A stretch of DNA of 64,000 nt from Massariosphaeria phaeospora (lineage: Eukaryota > Ascomycota > Dothideomycetes > Pleosporales): NCBI GenBank assembly GCA_011032825.1, contig JAADJZ010000031.1:124001-188000 (forward strand), written 5' to 3'. This document shows positions 8,550 through 18,565 of this stretch, piece by piece. The notes below the pieces were generated by a model that did no database searches, had not been told where the DNA came from, and saw nothing but the letters and a program-made list of their open reading frames with translations. Numbering within the stretch: position 1 is the stretch's first letter; the number at the start of each line of letters is the position of its first letter. The translations under genes were made by a program, and so were the position numbers.

Positions 8550-10912
8550 TTATATCAAACTCGCCCCCAACGCCATCGCCACCACCACCACTCCCGCACT
8601 CCCCAGCGTCGCCATCCATCCCCCACCCGCAGCCGCCCTCCCCACCCCCGCCGCCGCACCCTTACTCTCGCTCGGCCTCGGCGCCTCCCCTCCCAACCCC
8701 GTACTCGGATTCCCCTCGCCCCCCCCCTGCTGCGCCTGCCTACTCGCCACGCTCCCCCCCACACACTGCTCCTCATCCAGCCCGCCGTCCCTGCCAAACG
8801 CCACCTCAGCCGCGCGCTCCCACACGCGGCTCACATTGAGATACATGCGCGGCTCGTACCAAATGCGGCAACTCGCGCTGTCGTTAAGGAACTGCGTCGG
8901 CATGCCGTCGGCCGCGAGGTCCCCCGCGCGGATGTTATCCTGGAAATTGACCGACGCGTCTGCGGTCGCGATGCCGAAGCGGCGCGGCAGGAACGCGCGC
9001 CAGTCGTCCATTTCGCGGCTGTCGGTAGCGAAGTTCGTGGCCACGAAGGCGGACAGGCTGGCTAGGTACTGCGCTTGCAGGACGAGCGAGCCTTTCGTGC
9101 CGCCGACGGCTTGCATGGGGCCGGGCTGCGGGCGGCCGCCGATGGCGAGCGTCTTCACGCCCGATTGCTGCACCATGAGCTCGGTGAAGAGCGAGCAGGT
9201 CGAGGCGCAGATGCCGTCGGTGAGGACGACGATGTCGGCGGAGCGGAAGGGGTCGTCCGTGAAGTTTGCGCGGGCGCCGTGGCCTGTCATGGTGAGGCCG
9301 ATGGAGTAGCGCTCGCTGGACGTGGTCAGCGGGTCCGACAGGTTGTAGCGCAGCAGGGTGGTGAAGGCGTCCGAGTTGAAGCGCGTGGGCGGGTACATGT
9401 CGGTCCACGACGAGAAGGGCTTCTGGTCCTTGGTGAGGTACGAGTGGAAGTTGAAGGGCGAGGTGAAGATTTCGCCGTTGGACGAGTTGAGCTCTGGGAA
9501 CGAGGAGATGGATGAGCCGATTAGCTCGCTGGCGCGGTGGCCGCGGTAGCGCGACAGCAGTTGCGGGTCCTGCGACGGGAAGAATTGGAGATAGGTTTCG
9601 TAGCCGAGGAGAATCTTGCCACCGCCGTTGGTGCGCACGTCGATGATGTGTTTCTGCACGTTGCGCGACTTGGCTTGCGAAATGTACTCTTGGACCACGG
9701 CCTGGAATTCGGTCGCGCCGTCGTTGTCCTCGGTGTTGAATGTCTGAATCATGAGCACGCCCACGGCTCCAGCACTGGTGTCGATGAAGTATCCAGCAAG
9801 GGGGACATCTTCCCCGCTGTGTTCAACGACTGGCTCCGGGTATGCTACCGGGACGTAGCGTCGCTCGACTGCAGCTTCCTTGGGGTTCTGCAAGTGGCGC
9901 GGAAGACTATGAGTACTTCTCTTCCTCAGCTTGTCGAAGTTCGCACTGCTCGGAGTTACGAATGCGTCATAGAAGTCCTGGCCGTTGCTGATCATAGCCC
10001 AGAGCTCTTTGTCCAGAATGATAGCGCTATTTGAGAACGTCTCATCGGTCTTGTTCTCGAAAGACAGCCTGACTTCAGAGCCAGGATAGAAACGAGGATT
10101 TGTGAAGTAGCCGAAGTTCTCTGCGGGCTGCATGTAGAACATGGCGTTGTAGCTGGTATCGGGATCATGGTACGCGTTCTTCAAACTATCTTCTTGTAAA
10201 AACTGCACAGCGTCCTTTCCGTCAATCTGAGTAACGGCCGAGGGCGGCGTCTCCGCATCTTGAGTCTTGTTGAAGTCGTGAACTAGCCAGACTTTGGGTG
10301 TTTGCTTGCCGTCTTCCGATGCCGAGATCAGTGCGATCTGTCTGTTTCTCCGCCATCTAAAAGCCCCACTGTATGCCATTCCCTGGAACGAAAGATGGCC
10401 GTCGTGTGCCTTAATCAGCAAAGCCGCGATATCGTTCTCGAAATCGTACTCGTTGTTATAGTCGCCATTTGACACTTTCCGCCCGATATCGTCCAACCCA
10501 GCAATAATATCCACACCTTCATGTGCATATCCCTTTGGCGGATTCTTCAAGTATACCAGTGTCGACTGAAACTCTACCATCTGTTTTAACGAGCCAATTG
10601 TGAGAGTGGCGGCTTCGGTATCGATGGGAACGGATTTGAGGCAGGCGTACGCCAGCTAGACTTTTAGTCATTTTACGCCCTATATTATGCAAGATCATCA
10701 CAACTAACCTCTGCCTCCACGCTCGGCAACTCCAAACTGCTGTCTTCCACCAACTTCGCAATCTGCCCACATGCCCTCCCAGTCTCTATTGGACCCGACA
10801 ACTCCTCCGTGGCCGTGGCCTCCACATTCTCCAGCGACGTAGCTACCCTCGACGAGGCAAACTGTGCTACGGCGACTGCTGTAAGCACCTGGAGCACCAG
10901 TATCGACCTCAT
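8550..10912 (-). CDS. Secreted, probably GPI-anchored S41 (CPAF-like) peptidase-family protein
   Basis: Two exons (10912-10709 and 10655-8550, intron 53 nt with TGACTAA branch-like site) give 769 residues. Residues 1-16 (MRSILVLQVLTAVAVA) are a signal peptide. The C-terminal half has IIDVRTNGGG near 408 and VVLTDGICASTCSLFTELM near 545-560. That is the S41/CPAF pattern in which a beta strand and a Ser in a small-residue turn form the active site; Ser553 is the likely nucleophile. The last 100 residues are Gly/Ser/Pro-rich and end in a hydrophobic tail (SAGVVVVAMALGASLI), the layout of a GPI attachment signal. The protein should therefore work at the cell surface or wall. Whether it is proteolytically active is not proven by sequence. 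The splice joins the Cys-containing N-terminal region to LAYACLKSV. Confidence 0.87.
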
Positions 10913-12559
10913 GGCGAGGTGAAAACGCGGCGGTGGAAAGCCTCAGAGAGCGCACCGGGGATGCCCGGAAAACGAGATCGATGCTGTGATAATACGAGCC
11001 GATGTATCTTTTAATCTAAAAGTAAAGCTTGTTCAGGATGCGCTCGCCGTATTAAGCTTCGACGATGAACGATGGTAGGGCTGGATATATCCAGATTGGA
11101 AAAACGAGGTCGATATATGCAAGCGGCGCGTCGAAATAGCTTTTTCTAATATATCCAATTCCTCCTATTCTTCAACGTCGTAAACCCAATTATTAGACAA
11201 AAAAGAAAGCCGCTGGAAATGTAAAAGCGCCGTCTTTATCCCCAATCATAAAGAATCAACGATTGTAAAAGGTCAGCTTCGTGGTAGTTCGTTGCCGTCT
11301 AGCCAGGAACGAGACGCAGGTAGCGATAGAACCAGACCTGCAGCGGGGCAGCTCCTCATTTTATTGAGGTCGAGGCTTGATGAACGGCGTGCATGCAGTG
11401 GCGCGGTTCTTGCCTGCATCGAGAGCTAAACAAAGCAGCTGGCAAATGGCAGACGTGAATTACACGCACGAGCGTGCGCCACTGACACTGTTTCGAAACC
11501 GGTCGCTTTGACGGGCTTTGTGGAGAGCCAAGGCGATGATCAACAGGAACGAGAAGGCGGCTGAAATGCCGGCGAGGGAAAAACCATCATCAAACCCGTT
11601 CTCCTTGTTGTCGACTTGTCATCCTTTTCAGACTATAACTCTTTCTCTCTTTCTCTTTGTCCCGTCTCTTTCGCAGCTCTCCATGTCAACAACAATGCTG
11701 AACGCATGAATGATTACGGAGTACCTGCGGTGCAAGAATAGCCCCGGTCGGATCTGTCTCAAGCAGACAAGCTTGGTGTCGGCGGTCGGGAGTGCTAATG
11801 AGTAAAGGGGAGCTGCCAAGCAGGGTGAATACGAGGGCGAGAGCTTGGATGCCGCACTGGCGCCGAGGGTCGTCATCACGGCGGAGTGGACCTCGGTGCG
11901 ATACCCGACGATAGACAATGGAAGTGTCGGGTTGGAGATAGAGATGGAGATGGAGGGTGTTTGTGCAGAAGTTTGTGTGTGCGGCGTGGGAGGTGAGGTC
12001 TGATCTGATTGGTTGACCGCTCGTTAGTGCCGAGAAAACATCCTACTACCTTTCCTACCAACTTTCACCACCAATCTTCACATAACCATAAACACCACAA
12101 CTACACCAATCCATGCATTTCCCTTTCCAATTAGATCTCCCTGTCTCTTCTTGTCTACGTGATCTCGCGAACTCCGCTGTCCGAACCTGTCACCCCACCC
12201 TTCTGAAACAGCGATGCCCGACTCTCAACTCCGAAGCCTACGACACGATCCTCGCGCGAGGTCCCGTTGCATACACACCACGTGACTACACTGCTTGTCG
12301 GAGACTTGCTTAAAAAGGATCAACTGAAGAGACTTGTGGACTCGTGCCCAATAGCAGGATATTCCGCGCCCCAATAAGGACCTGGCCACGACAAAAATAA
12401 CACATTTGTTGCCCATTGAACTGGTATTCTCGAGGCCAGTGATTCGAAGGGGATTTCTCTTGTTCTAGGAAAACGCCCTCAATTTCGAAGAGAAGAGCTG
12501 AGCTCAGTCGTACTGGGTGTGATCCAACAACTCTCCAGGGCATCTCCCAACCTGAACAC
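10913..12559. other. Intergenic, no gene supported
   Basis: This 1.6-kb stretch has only short frames on both strands with no motif or splice support. Near 11090-11160 two related ATATCCA/TGGATAT segments face each other, a weak inverted arrangement. The promoter of the S41-like gene must lie at the left end. Confidence 0.5.
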
Positions 12560-13747
12560 CTACACAATCCCCCCAACGCCCTTCAACTCCCCTTCCGTCC
12601 ACTCCCACAACCTCCCCGACAAATCTTTATCCTTCGCTACAGCCGACTCCTTCCCCGACACCCCTACCGGCTCATAGTACGTCCCGCTCACCACCGCAGG
12701 ACTCGTCACAGCCCACAGATGATTTGCAATGCCCACCGACACAGGCACGCAGAATAACGGTGCAATGGGCGCCGTGACCCGCACGAGCAAGCTCTCTTTG
12801 CTCAGCGCGGTCGCCATGCCCGTGAGGATCCTGCCCGGATGCACAGCAGCGGTTTTCAGCTCTGGGTGCTGGCGCCCGAGGGCGCGTGCAAGGTGGATGA
12901 GGGCGACTTTGCTCTGCCCGTAGCGCTGGGCATACGACTATGCCTACATATCAGCATGCACTTTTCCTAGGGCCCGTAGAAAGTACGGGATCGATGGCAG
13001 GAAAACAAAACAACGCACCATGTCTGCACACCCAGTCCTCAGCTTGTCGAACTGGATCCCTCTCTTCGGCGCCATGGCATGTCCCTCGCTCGAAACGACC
13101 ACAACGCGCACATCAGCACCTAGCTGCTGCTGTGCCGTGTGCACCAGAGTCGGCACCAGCAATTTTGCCAGGAGCGCATGCCCAAGATAGTTGAGCCCGA
13201 AATGGACCTCGTGCCCCTCCTTTGTCGTCCCCGTCGCAACGCGTATGATGCCCGCGTTCAGCACAAGAACATCGAGCCGTTTCTCAGCAGCCAGAAACTC
13301 CGCGGCGCACGCCTTCACGCTCTCAAACGACCTGAAGTCCAAGTCGAGAAAGCGCACCTCTGTCCTGGGTGCCAATATGTCGGCCCCCTCAGTCTCGGTG
13401 GAAGCCTCGTGGGTGATACGGTCAACAACAGCCTTCCTGGCCTTCTCTCCCCTCGGCAGGTCCGCAACGTAGATGCGCGCCGGCCGACCATGCCGCGCGA
13501 GCTCGATGGCCGTCTGGCGACCGAGATCGCCCGCCGCGCCCGTAATCAGCACGACCTTGCCCGCCATGCACGGGATATCGCGCGCGGCGTCGAACGCGGT
13601 AGCCGACTTGTTGCGCGAGCCAAGTAGCGTGACACGCGCCATTTCACGGAACTCGACTGCTGCAACACTGAGCCCGACGACGAGGACTACGGAACTTAGG
13701 CCGACGACGACGATGGCGAGCGCCCAGGGAGTTGTGGAGTCGGACAT
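12560..13747 (-). CDS. Membrane-anchored short-chain dehydrogenase/reductase
   Basis: Two exons (13747-13019 and 12937-12560, intron about 81 nt) encode about 368 residues. An N-terminal helix (WALAIVVVGLSSVVLVVGLSV) anchors it to a membrane. The Rossmann motif TGAAGDLG follows near residue 68, then LVLNAGI, VVVSSEGH with the catalytic Ser, and YGQSK with the Tyr-Lys pair, supplied by exon 2 directly after the splice. These are the classical SDR signatures, closest in layout to retinol-dehydrogenase/WW-oxidoreductase-like members. It probably uses NADP(H), since no acidic residue follows the second strand in the NAD pattern, but this is inference. The frame is open for 32 codons more upstream; I chose the Met just before the helix. 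Substrate is unknown. Confidence 0.85.
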
Positions 13748-14462
13748 GTCTGGCTGGTCTGGTGTGTGCGGGCTACGCGTTGTAGAACTGCGTTTGAAGT
13801 TGATATGCGATATGCGAGGAGTTCCAGTAAACCTGCCAAACAAGACCCTATCGTATCCAATCCACTCCGTCTTCCCTTATCCCTATCCTTTCCTTCGTCC
13901 TTTCCTATCCTCTATCCACCCTTCCCCTTTTCCTCGTCTTTTTCCCTTTTCCTTCTCTCTTTTCTACAAGACACTGCACCGCAACGAAACGTAAACACCC
14001 AGGCGCCTAGTCAAAGGAGAAGGAAACGATCAGCAGAAGAGAAGAGAGCGTAGAGAAGAAACAGGCAGAAAGGTAGGTAAACAACTACACTACACTGAAC
14101 TAGAATGAATTGAACGGATCTGTGCTGTTTAAGTGACGAGATGAGATGAGGTGAGATGCGGCACAAGCCCATTGCCTATAAAGACCGACGCACAGACCAC
14201 GAGGTAGAGTCGACTTTGACCTACTTTATACGGAAATACATGCGATACAAGCATGTGTAGCGTCTAAAACATGTTGGTTTCCCGTTTTCAACAGTTGATG
14301 TTGCCTATCTACCTCTTCCTTCTCTCGTTTCCACTCTTTCCCGCCCCGCCCCTCGCACCTCCCCCTTACGTACAAGAGCACTACTGCACCTACAGCACCC
14401 TACCCGCGACCTTCCTCCCTATTCCTCAGTTCAAGCACTTTAAAATCTATCACACCTGTAGG

Positions 14463-14498
14463 TCTATAGAAGATGCAACACGCATCTTTGAGGCACAT
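14463..14498. repeat. 36-bp imperfect direct repeat, copy A
   Basis: This segment matches 14754-14789 at 28 of 36 positions, and every one of the eight differences falls on the same codon position. On the plus strand it would encode SIEDATRIFEAH. On the minus strand it encodes ASKMRVASSI, identical in both copies. Confidence 0.7.
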
Positions 14499-14753
14499 CT
14501 TCCGACTAAACATTTCGGTTCTGATTGTGATGTTTTCATTAGTTGCTCTCCACTCCTCAACAAGAGACTTGTAAAGAATCGCAACCGCAGCAGAAAGTGC
14601 GACCATGCAGAAAGGGACAACCAACATATGCCAGCAAGACTAGAGATGGACAGAAACAACGAGCAAAACATCGACGCCCAACCTGGAAGACTAAAGATAG
14701 GAGAAGATACAGCAAAGGCAAGTTCAGGGTTCTTGTATAACTCTCTTGTGGAG

Positions 14754-14789
14754 TCAATAGAGGAAGCGACGCGCATCTTTGAAGCCCAG
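14754..14789. repeat. 36-bp imperfect direct repeat, copy B
   Basis: This is the partner of 14463-14498, with plus-strand reading SIEEATRIFEAQ and minus-strand reading ASKMRVASSI. The period-3 spacing of differences suggests that the duplicated segment evolved under coding constraint. Confidence 0.7.
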
Positions 14790-15363
14790 TTTCAGTCTAG
14801 ACAGTTTGTTTGCATCACGCAATATGGGAGGACGTTATTTTCTAACATTTTGTAATAGATGTTGCGGCGGAAGTTGCAGTAACAGGTCACATAAGGGGCC
14901 TCTGGGCTTTTCAGCCCACAACCGCTACAACCGTAGCACCCTCCTCTCACCAACATCCACCCAACGTCGTGCAGCACAAGCGGAGGCCAGGCGGTCTCCA
15001 GCCCTTGCGCTACCCAATTTCAGTACCATACACCGATGGTTTGTGTGTGTGTACCAACTCTGTCGCCTTAGCTTACCCTGTTCTAGCATACGCAGACGAA
15101 GATGTGCAGTGTTTCCTCGCAACAGCAGACACGTCCAGCGTCACTGGGCCGTACGCGACATTCTTGGATGTCAAACGTGCTGTAGCTGCATTGCAGCCAC
15201 GCGGTTTTTGATACGGGAGATGTGTTAAACTTACGCCGTTAACATTGCGTAGCTGCGTTCTTGCACGTGTTGCTAGAAAGTTGAGCACTGATCGTGCTGT
15301 TGTCGTACCTCTACTCTCTATGCTGCCCCATCGACGAATGTCCTCACATCAACAGCGCAGCCT

Positions 15364-16170
15364 ATGCAAGCTCTAGCTCACCAGCATGCTCCATCTGCAC
15401 CTGCCTCTTCAACATCTGCTCTCAGCTCGACAATGCAACCTCCGCAGTCTAGCGCTGCAGCGGCACCGCCTCAGTCTGCCCCTCTCCCAACAACGCAGCC
15501 CCAGCCTGCTACCTCTTTGACGTCTACTCTCGGCCTAACAGCGCAGCCTCTTCCAGTAAGGCATCCCACAAGAACCATTCCCAGATTCTTGTCTAACAGT
15601 CCACAATCATTCGAATCGTTTGACCCCGCGCTACAACTCGATACGGGCTCCGATCTTAGCTCGGCGGAGTCAGAGCTTTCCCCTTTCCGCGCAGGGAGAA
15701 AGAGAAAGGATGGAGCATGTGCGCCGCCATCTTCAGCCAAGCGCGTACAAACAGCTAAGAGCAACAATACATCGTCGTCGACCTCACACAACGGCAATAG
15801 CAAGGCCAAGCCCCCCCCCCCCCCCCCCCCCGCGAAGACACCGCCCACAACGCACCAGTCAAGCCCAACTCCTCAGGCCGACACACCATCAGCGGAGCGT
15901 CCCGACGCGTCTAAGCATCAGAAGCAACTTTCTCCCGTTCTTACGGCTGACATTTCTCAGCCGACAAGGTCAAAGCACAAGACATTTGAGCGAGGAGTTT
16001 GTGCCTACGTATACTGTGGAGCATGTACATACAGTGTTCAGATGAGGTTGGTCCTGGCCGCGATTCGGAATCGCGAGGTACCTGACACGGATGCCGAGGC
16101 TGAAGCTCTTGAGGAGAGCGCCAGTGGGGACAGTGGGGACAGCGACGAGGACGAGGAAAGCGAGGAGTGA
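15364..16170 (+). CDS. Hypothetical Pro/Ser/Ala-rich protein with acidic tail
   Basis: The frame encodes 268 residues rich in Pro, Ser, Ala, Gln and Thr. It has a basic patch (AGRKRKDG), a run of Pro encoded by a pure C tract, and a C-terminal acidic tail (GDSDEDEESEE). I recognise no domain. The same frame stays open about 60 bases upstream of the Met with similar composition (TSTLYAAPSTNVLTSTAQP), so an upstream exon is possible. The segment VCAYVYCGACTYSVQ interrupts the otherwise disordered chain and could be a retained 45-nt intron with a TTCAG acceptor. The frame depends on the exact length of a C homopolymer, which is error-prone. It may be a nuclear, disordered protein or not a gene. 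Confidence 0.4.
   Translation: MQALAHQHAPSAPASSTSALSSTMQPPQSSAAAAPPQSAPLPTTQPQPATSLTSTLGLTAQPLPVRHPTRTIPRFLSNSPQSFESFDPALQLDTGSDLSSAESELSPFRAGRKRKDGACAPPSSAKRVQTAKSNNTSSSTSHNGNSKAKPPPPPPPAKTPPTTHQSSPTPQADTPSAERPDASKHQKQLSPVLTADISQPTRSKHKTFERGVCAYVYCGACTYSVQMRLVLAAIRNREVPDTDAEAEALEESASGDSGDSDEDEESEE
15811..15831. repeat. Homopolymer of 21 C
   Basis: An uninterrupted run of 21 C lies within the hypothetical Pro-rich frame and encodes its polyproline stretch. Length errors here would shift the frame. Confidence 0.95.
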
Positions 16171-16759
16171 CATTACATTGTAGCTGGGCAAGGACGTGGA
16201 GACATCATCATGAGCATTTCCATGTTACTATGGCGAACAGTATACTCACACAAAAGGCTCGCACATTCTCATGCGTGTTTAACCTCCACTAGTCTTGCTC
16301 TCCTGTCTTTCTTTGCATGTATCAGTGTGTTTGTCGGCATAGATCGCTCCTGTCTATTCAAACCCATCATGCGCTGTCTGTCACGTTCGCGACTGGCTTC
16401 CTCTCTGCTCTGCTCTGCATCGCTCTTCCTGCCCAAATATCTGAATGCCACCGTGCACCGACAAATCCGCAGAGTGCAATCTGTACCAGCCTTCCACGAT
16501 GTGTCCCTCCGCAATACACCAACGAGCAGTACCCCAGCGAACGATACATGCACGCATGAGTGCAGCGTCTAGAGTAATATTTTTGATTCCCATTTTCAAC
16601 ACGTTATGTTGTTCATCCATCTATCTATCTATCTGTACATCCATCCATCAGTCTATAACCTGTTGCACAACGCCATACCCACCAGCGCCGAAACACAAAC
16701 AGACAGTATCTATTCTCCTTCATTCTTTCCCCCTTTCCCCTTCCCCTCTCCAGCACCAC
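16171..16759. other. Intergenic / 3' region of the AAA ATPase
   Basis: Short frames on both strands overlap without support. The segment at about 16546-16611 resembles 14245-14306 (shared AGCGTCTA and ATTCCCATTTTCAACA-like blocks). A (TATC)n run follows at about 16619-16632. Confidence 0.5.
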
Positions 16760-18565
16760 CTACTGCACCCCGCCGCCCAACACCTTCGTCCCCTTCTCCC
16801 TCCCCTCCAGCACGCCCGCCACCCACCCCGCAACCTCCTCCACCGCCCTTCTCGGCTCCTTCTTGCGCGTCAGCAGAAACCCCTGGATCTCCGCAGGGCT
16901 AAACTGCTTCTCTGGGATCTGCGCCGCGAACTCGTCGGCCATAACGCGCAGCTTCTCGGGCTCGAGCACCACGTCGAGGGCAGGCGGGCGCGCGAGCAGC
17001 TCGAGGAAGGCCGCGTCGTCGGCATCGTCGTTGAACAGGACGTTGGGACTGACACTTTTCGAGCGGGCTTGCGTGAGGGAGAGGCGTTTTGGAGCGGGGG
17101 AAGTGGCTTTCGTGGGCGTGGAAGGCACCTTGGCCAGCTGCTCGGAAGGCGTGGTCGAGTACATGCGCTTGAAGATGTCGCGTGTTTGGTCGTGTGTGGC
17201 GAGCGTGAACTGGACCTGCAGGTCAACACGACCCGGCCGGATCAGCGCGGCATCCAGTTGCTCCGCGTGATTAGTAGTCATGATCAGCACGCGGCCCTCG
17301 TGCGAGGCGGCCCCGTCGATGGTGTTCAGCAGGCCCGAGAGCGAGATGAGCGACCTGGTGGCCGTGGCTGCTGGGGGCTGCGAGCCCGGGGGTTTTGGCA
17401 TGCCGTCCGCTTTGCTGACGGTTACGGGTTCGCCGTCCGGGCCCTCGACAATGACTGCGGCGTTGCTTGCGTCCGGGTCGTCTTTGGGTTCGGGGAGAGG
17501 GTCTTCGGGCCGGCGCAGGCCGGCGGCGTCAATGTCTTCGAGGAGCACGATGCAGCGCCGGGGGAGCTCGCCGAAGAGTGTGTTGAGGTCGGATTCCGTG
17601 AGGCCGGCTTGCATAAGCGAAATGCAGTAGATGTTGAGGCCGAAAATGCCAGCGAGGGCGAAGGAGAGCGACGTCTTGCCTGTACCGGGCGGACCGTAGA
17701 ACAGATAGCCCCGGCGGTAGGGAATGCCGCGCGAAGCATACCATCTCGCGCTCGCAGGGTGAAGGTACTCGTTGATATCCGTGACAATCTTCGCTTTCTG
17801 CTGTCGGTCAAGGGAAACCGTACTCATCGGCCGTGAAGGGCGGGTCGACTGCCTCTCCCAATCTTTATTTACTGGCCGGTACACGGACGTCATCTTGTTC
17901 TCTTTGGTCAGATTCCAGCTCTTGATATGGCTCAACAGCTCCTTGATGGGATCAGTACCGCGGCCCATGCAGCTGATCACCAGAACTTGGCCCTCATCAG
18001 CCCACATATTCCTCTTCGTCTCCCGTCGCGTCCTCGAGAACATGAACATGCGGCCTCCGTACCAGAACCGGTTATCACCGTAGTTTGGCTCGTACCGCGG
18101 CGGGACTTTGCTAGCCCACTTCTCATAGTTGAACAGGCCCGTTTCGTCCAGGATATCTTCGTCTGCCTCAATGTCGTCGTCATCGCTGTCTTCGTACGAG
18201 GAAATCCATTTCGAGACGGCCTTGAGGTCTCGCGAGACTTTTGTCATGCGCTGCTCGGCGATCCACTGCATGATCTGGCTGAAGAGCGCGTCGTCATCTT
18301 CGATCTGGATCGAGGACAGCAAGTAGGAGGCGAAGAAACTGTAGCTCTTATAGTAAAGAAGTTGAGCGCCTTGGAAGAGACCGAAGACCACGAGACAGCC
18401 GGAGACGACTAAACCGACGTCGAATCCTAGGGTGCGGCGGATGATTTGGGAGACAATGCCATAGCCGGGAATTAGCGCCTCTAAGAGGGTGGAGGGCAGG
18501 CTGGTGAGAGTGGAATTGGTGGCTCCAGGTTCGAAATTGATGCTTGATAGCTTGCTGAAATCCAT
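16760..18565 (-). CDS. BCS1-type mitochondrial AAA ATPase
   Basis: The intronless frame encodes 601 residues from MDFSKLSS, or six more if the upstream Met is used. A transmembrane helix lies near 48-72. The BCS1-specific region that follows contains TRRETKRNMW, an acidic loop (EDSDDDDIEADED), and SLDRQQKAKIVTDINEYL. The AAA core has Walker A GPPGTGKT at about 291-298, Walker B CIVLLEDID at about 338-346, and an ALIRPGRVD arginine-finger segment. A Pro/Ser-rich insertion of about 60 residues sits between Walker B and the sensor region. Bcs1 in yeast inserts the Rieske protein into complex III. Filamentous fungi have many Bcs1-like paralogues, so this may be a paralogue and not the true BCS1. 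Membrane location is expected, mitochondrial or otherwise. Confidence 0.85.
   Translation of the reverse strand: MDFSKLSSINFEPGATNSTLTSLPSTLLEALIPGYGIVSQIIRRTLGFDVGLVVSGCLVVFGLFQGAQLLYYKSYSFFASYLLSSIQIEDDDALFSQIMQWIAEQRMTKVSRDLKAVSKWISSYEDSDDDDIEADEDILDETGLFNYEKWASKVPPRYEPNYGDNRFWYGGRMFMFSRTRRETKRNMWADEGQVLVISCMGRGTDPIKELLSHIKSWNLTKENKMTSVYRPVNKDWERQSTRPSRPMSTVSLDRQQKAKIVTDINEYLHPASARWYASRGIPYRRGYLFYGPPGTGKTSLSFALAGIFGLNIYCISLMQAGLTESDLNTLFGELPRRCIVLLEDIDAAGLRRPEDPLPEPKDDPDASNAAVIVEGPDGEPVTVSKADGMPKPPGSQPPAATATRSLISLSGLLNTIDGAASHEGRVLIMTTNHAEQLDAALIRPGRVDLQVQFTLATHDQTRDIFKRMYSTTPSEQLAKVPSTPTKATSPAPKRLSLTQARSKSVSPNVLFNDDADDAAFLELLARPPALDVVLEPEKLRVMADEFAAQIPEKQFSPAEIQGFLLTRKKEPRRAVEEVAGWVAGVLEGREKGTKVLGGGVQ

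Larger units (their letters stand above)
13748..15363. other. Pyrimidine-rich and repeat-bearing stretch without a firm gene
   Basis: The first 220 bases are C/T-rich on the plus strand and probably form the 5' region of the dehydrogenase. Beyond 14.2 kb there are weak ORFs on both strands. One is a 194-codon plus-strand frame at 14271-14855. Another is a 108-codon minus-strand frame with hydrophobic segments. A duplicated 36-bp segment is listed separately. None can be called a gene with confidence. Confidence 0.4.

Noticed and set aside
11090..11160. Facing TGGATATATCC / ATATATCCA segments as a possible MITE
   Set aside because: Similarity is partial, arms are short, and no target duplication could be seen.
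12113..12313. 66-codon plus-strand frame as a small secreted protein
   Set aside because: There is no convincing signal peptide and the Cys pattern is irregular. Its reverse strand is equally open.
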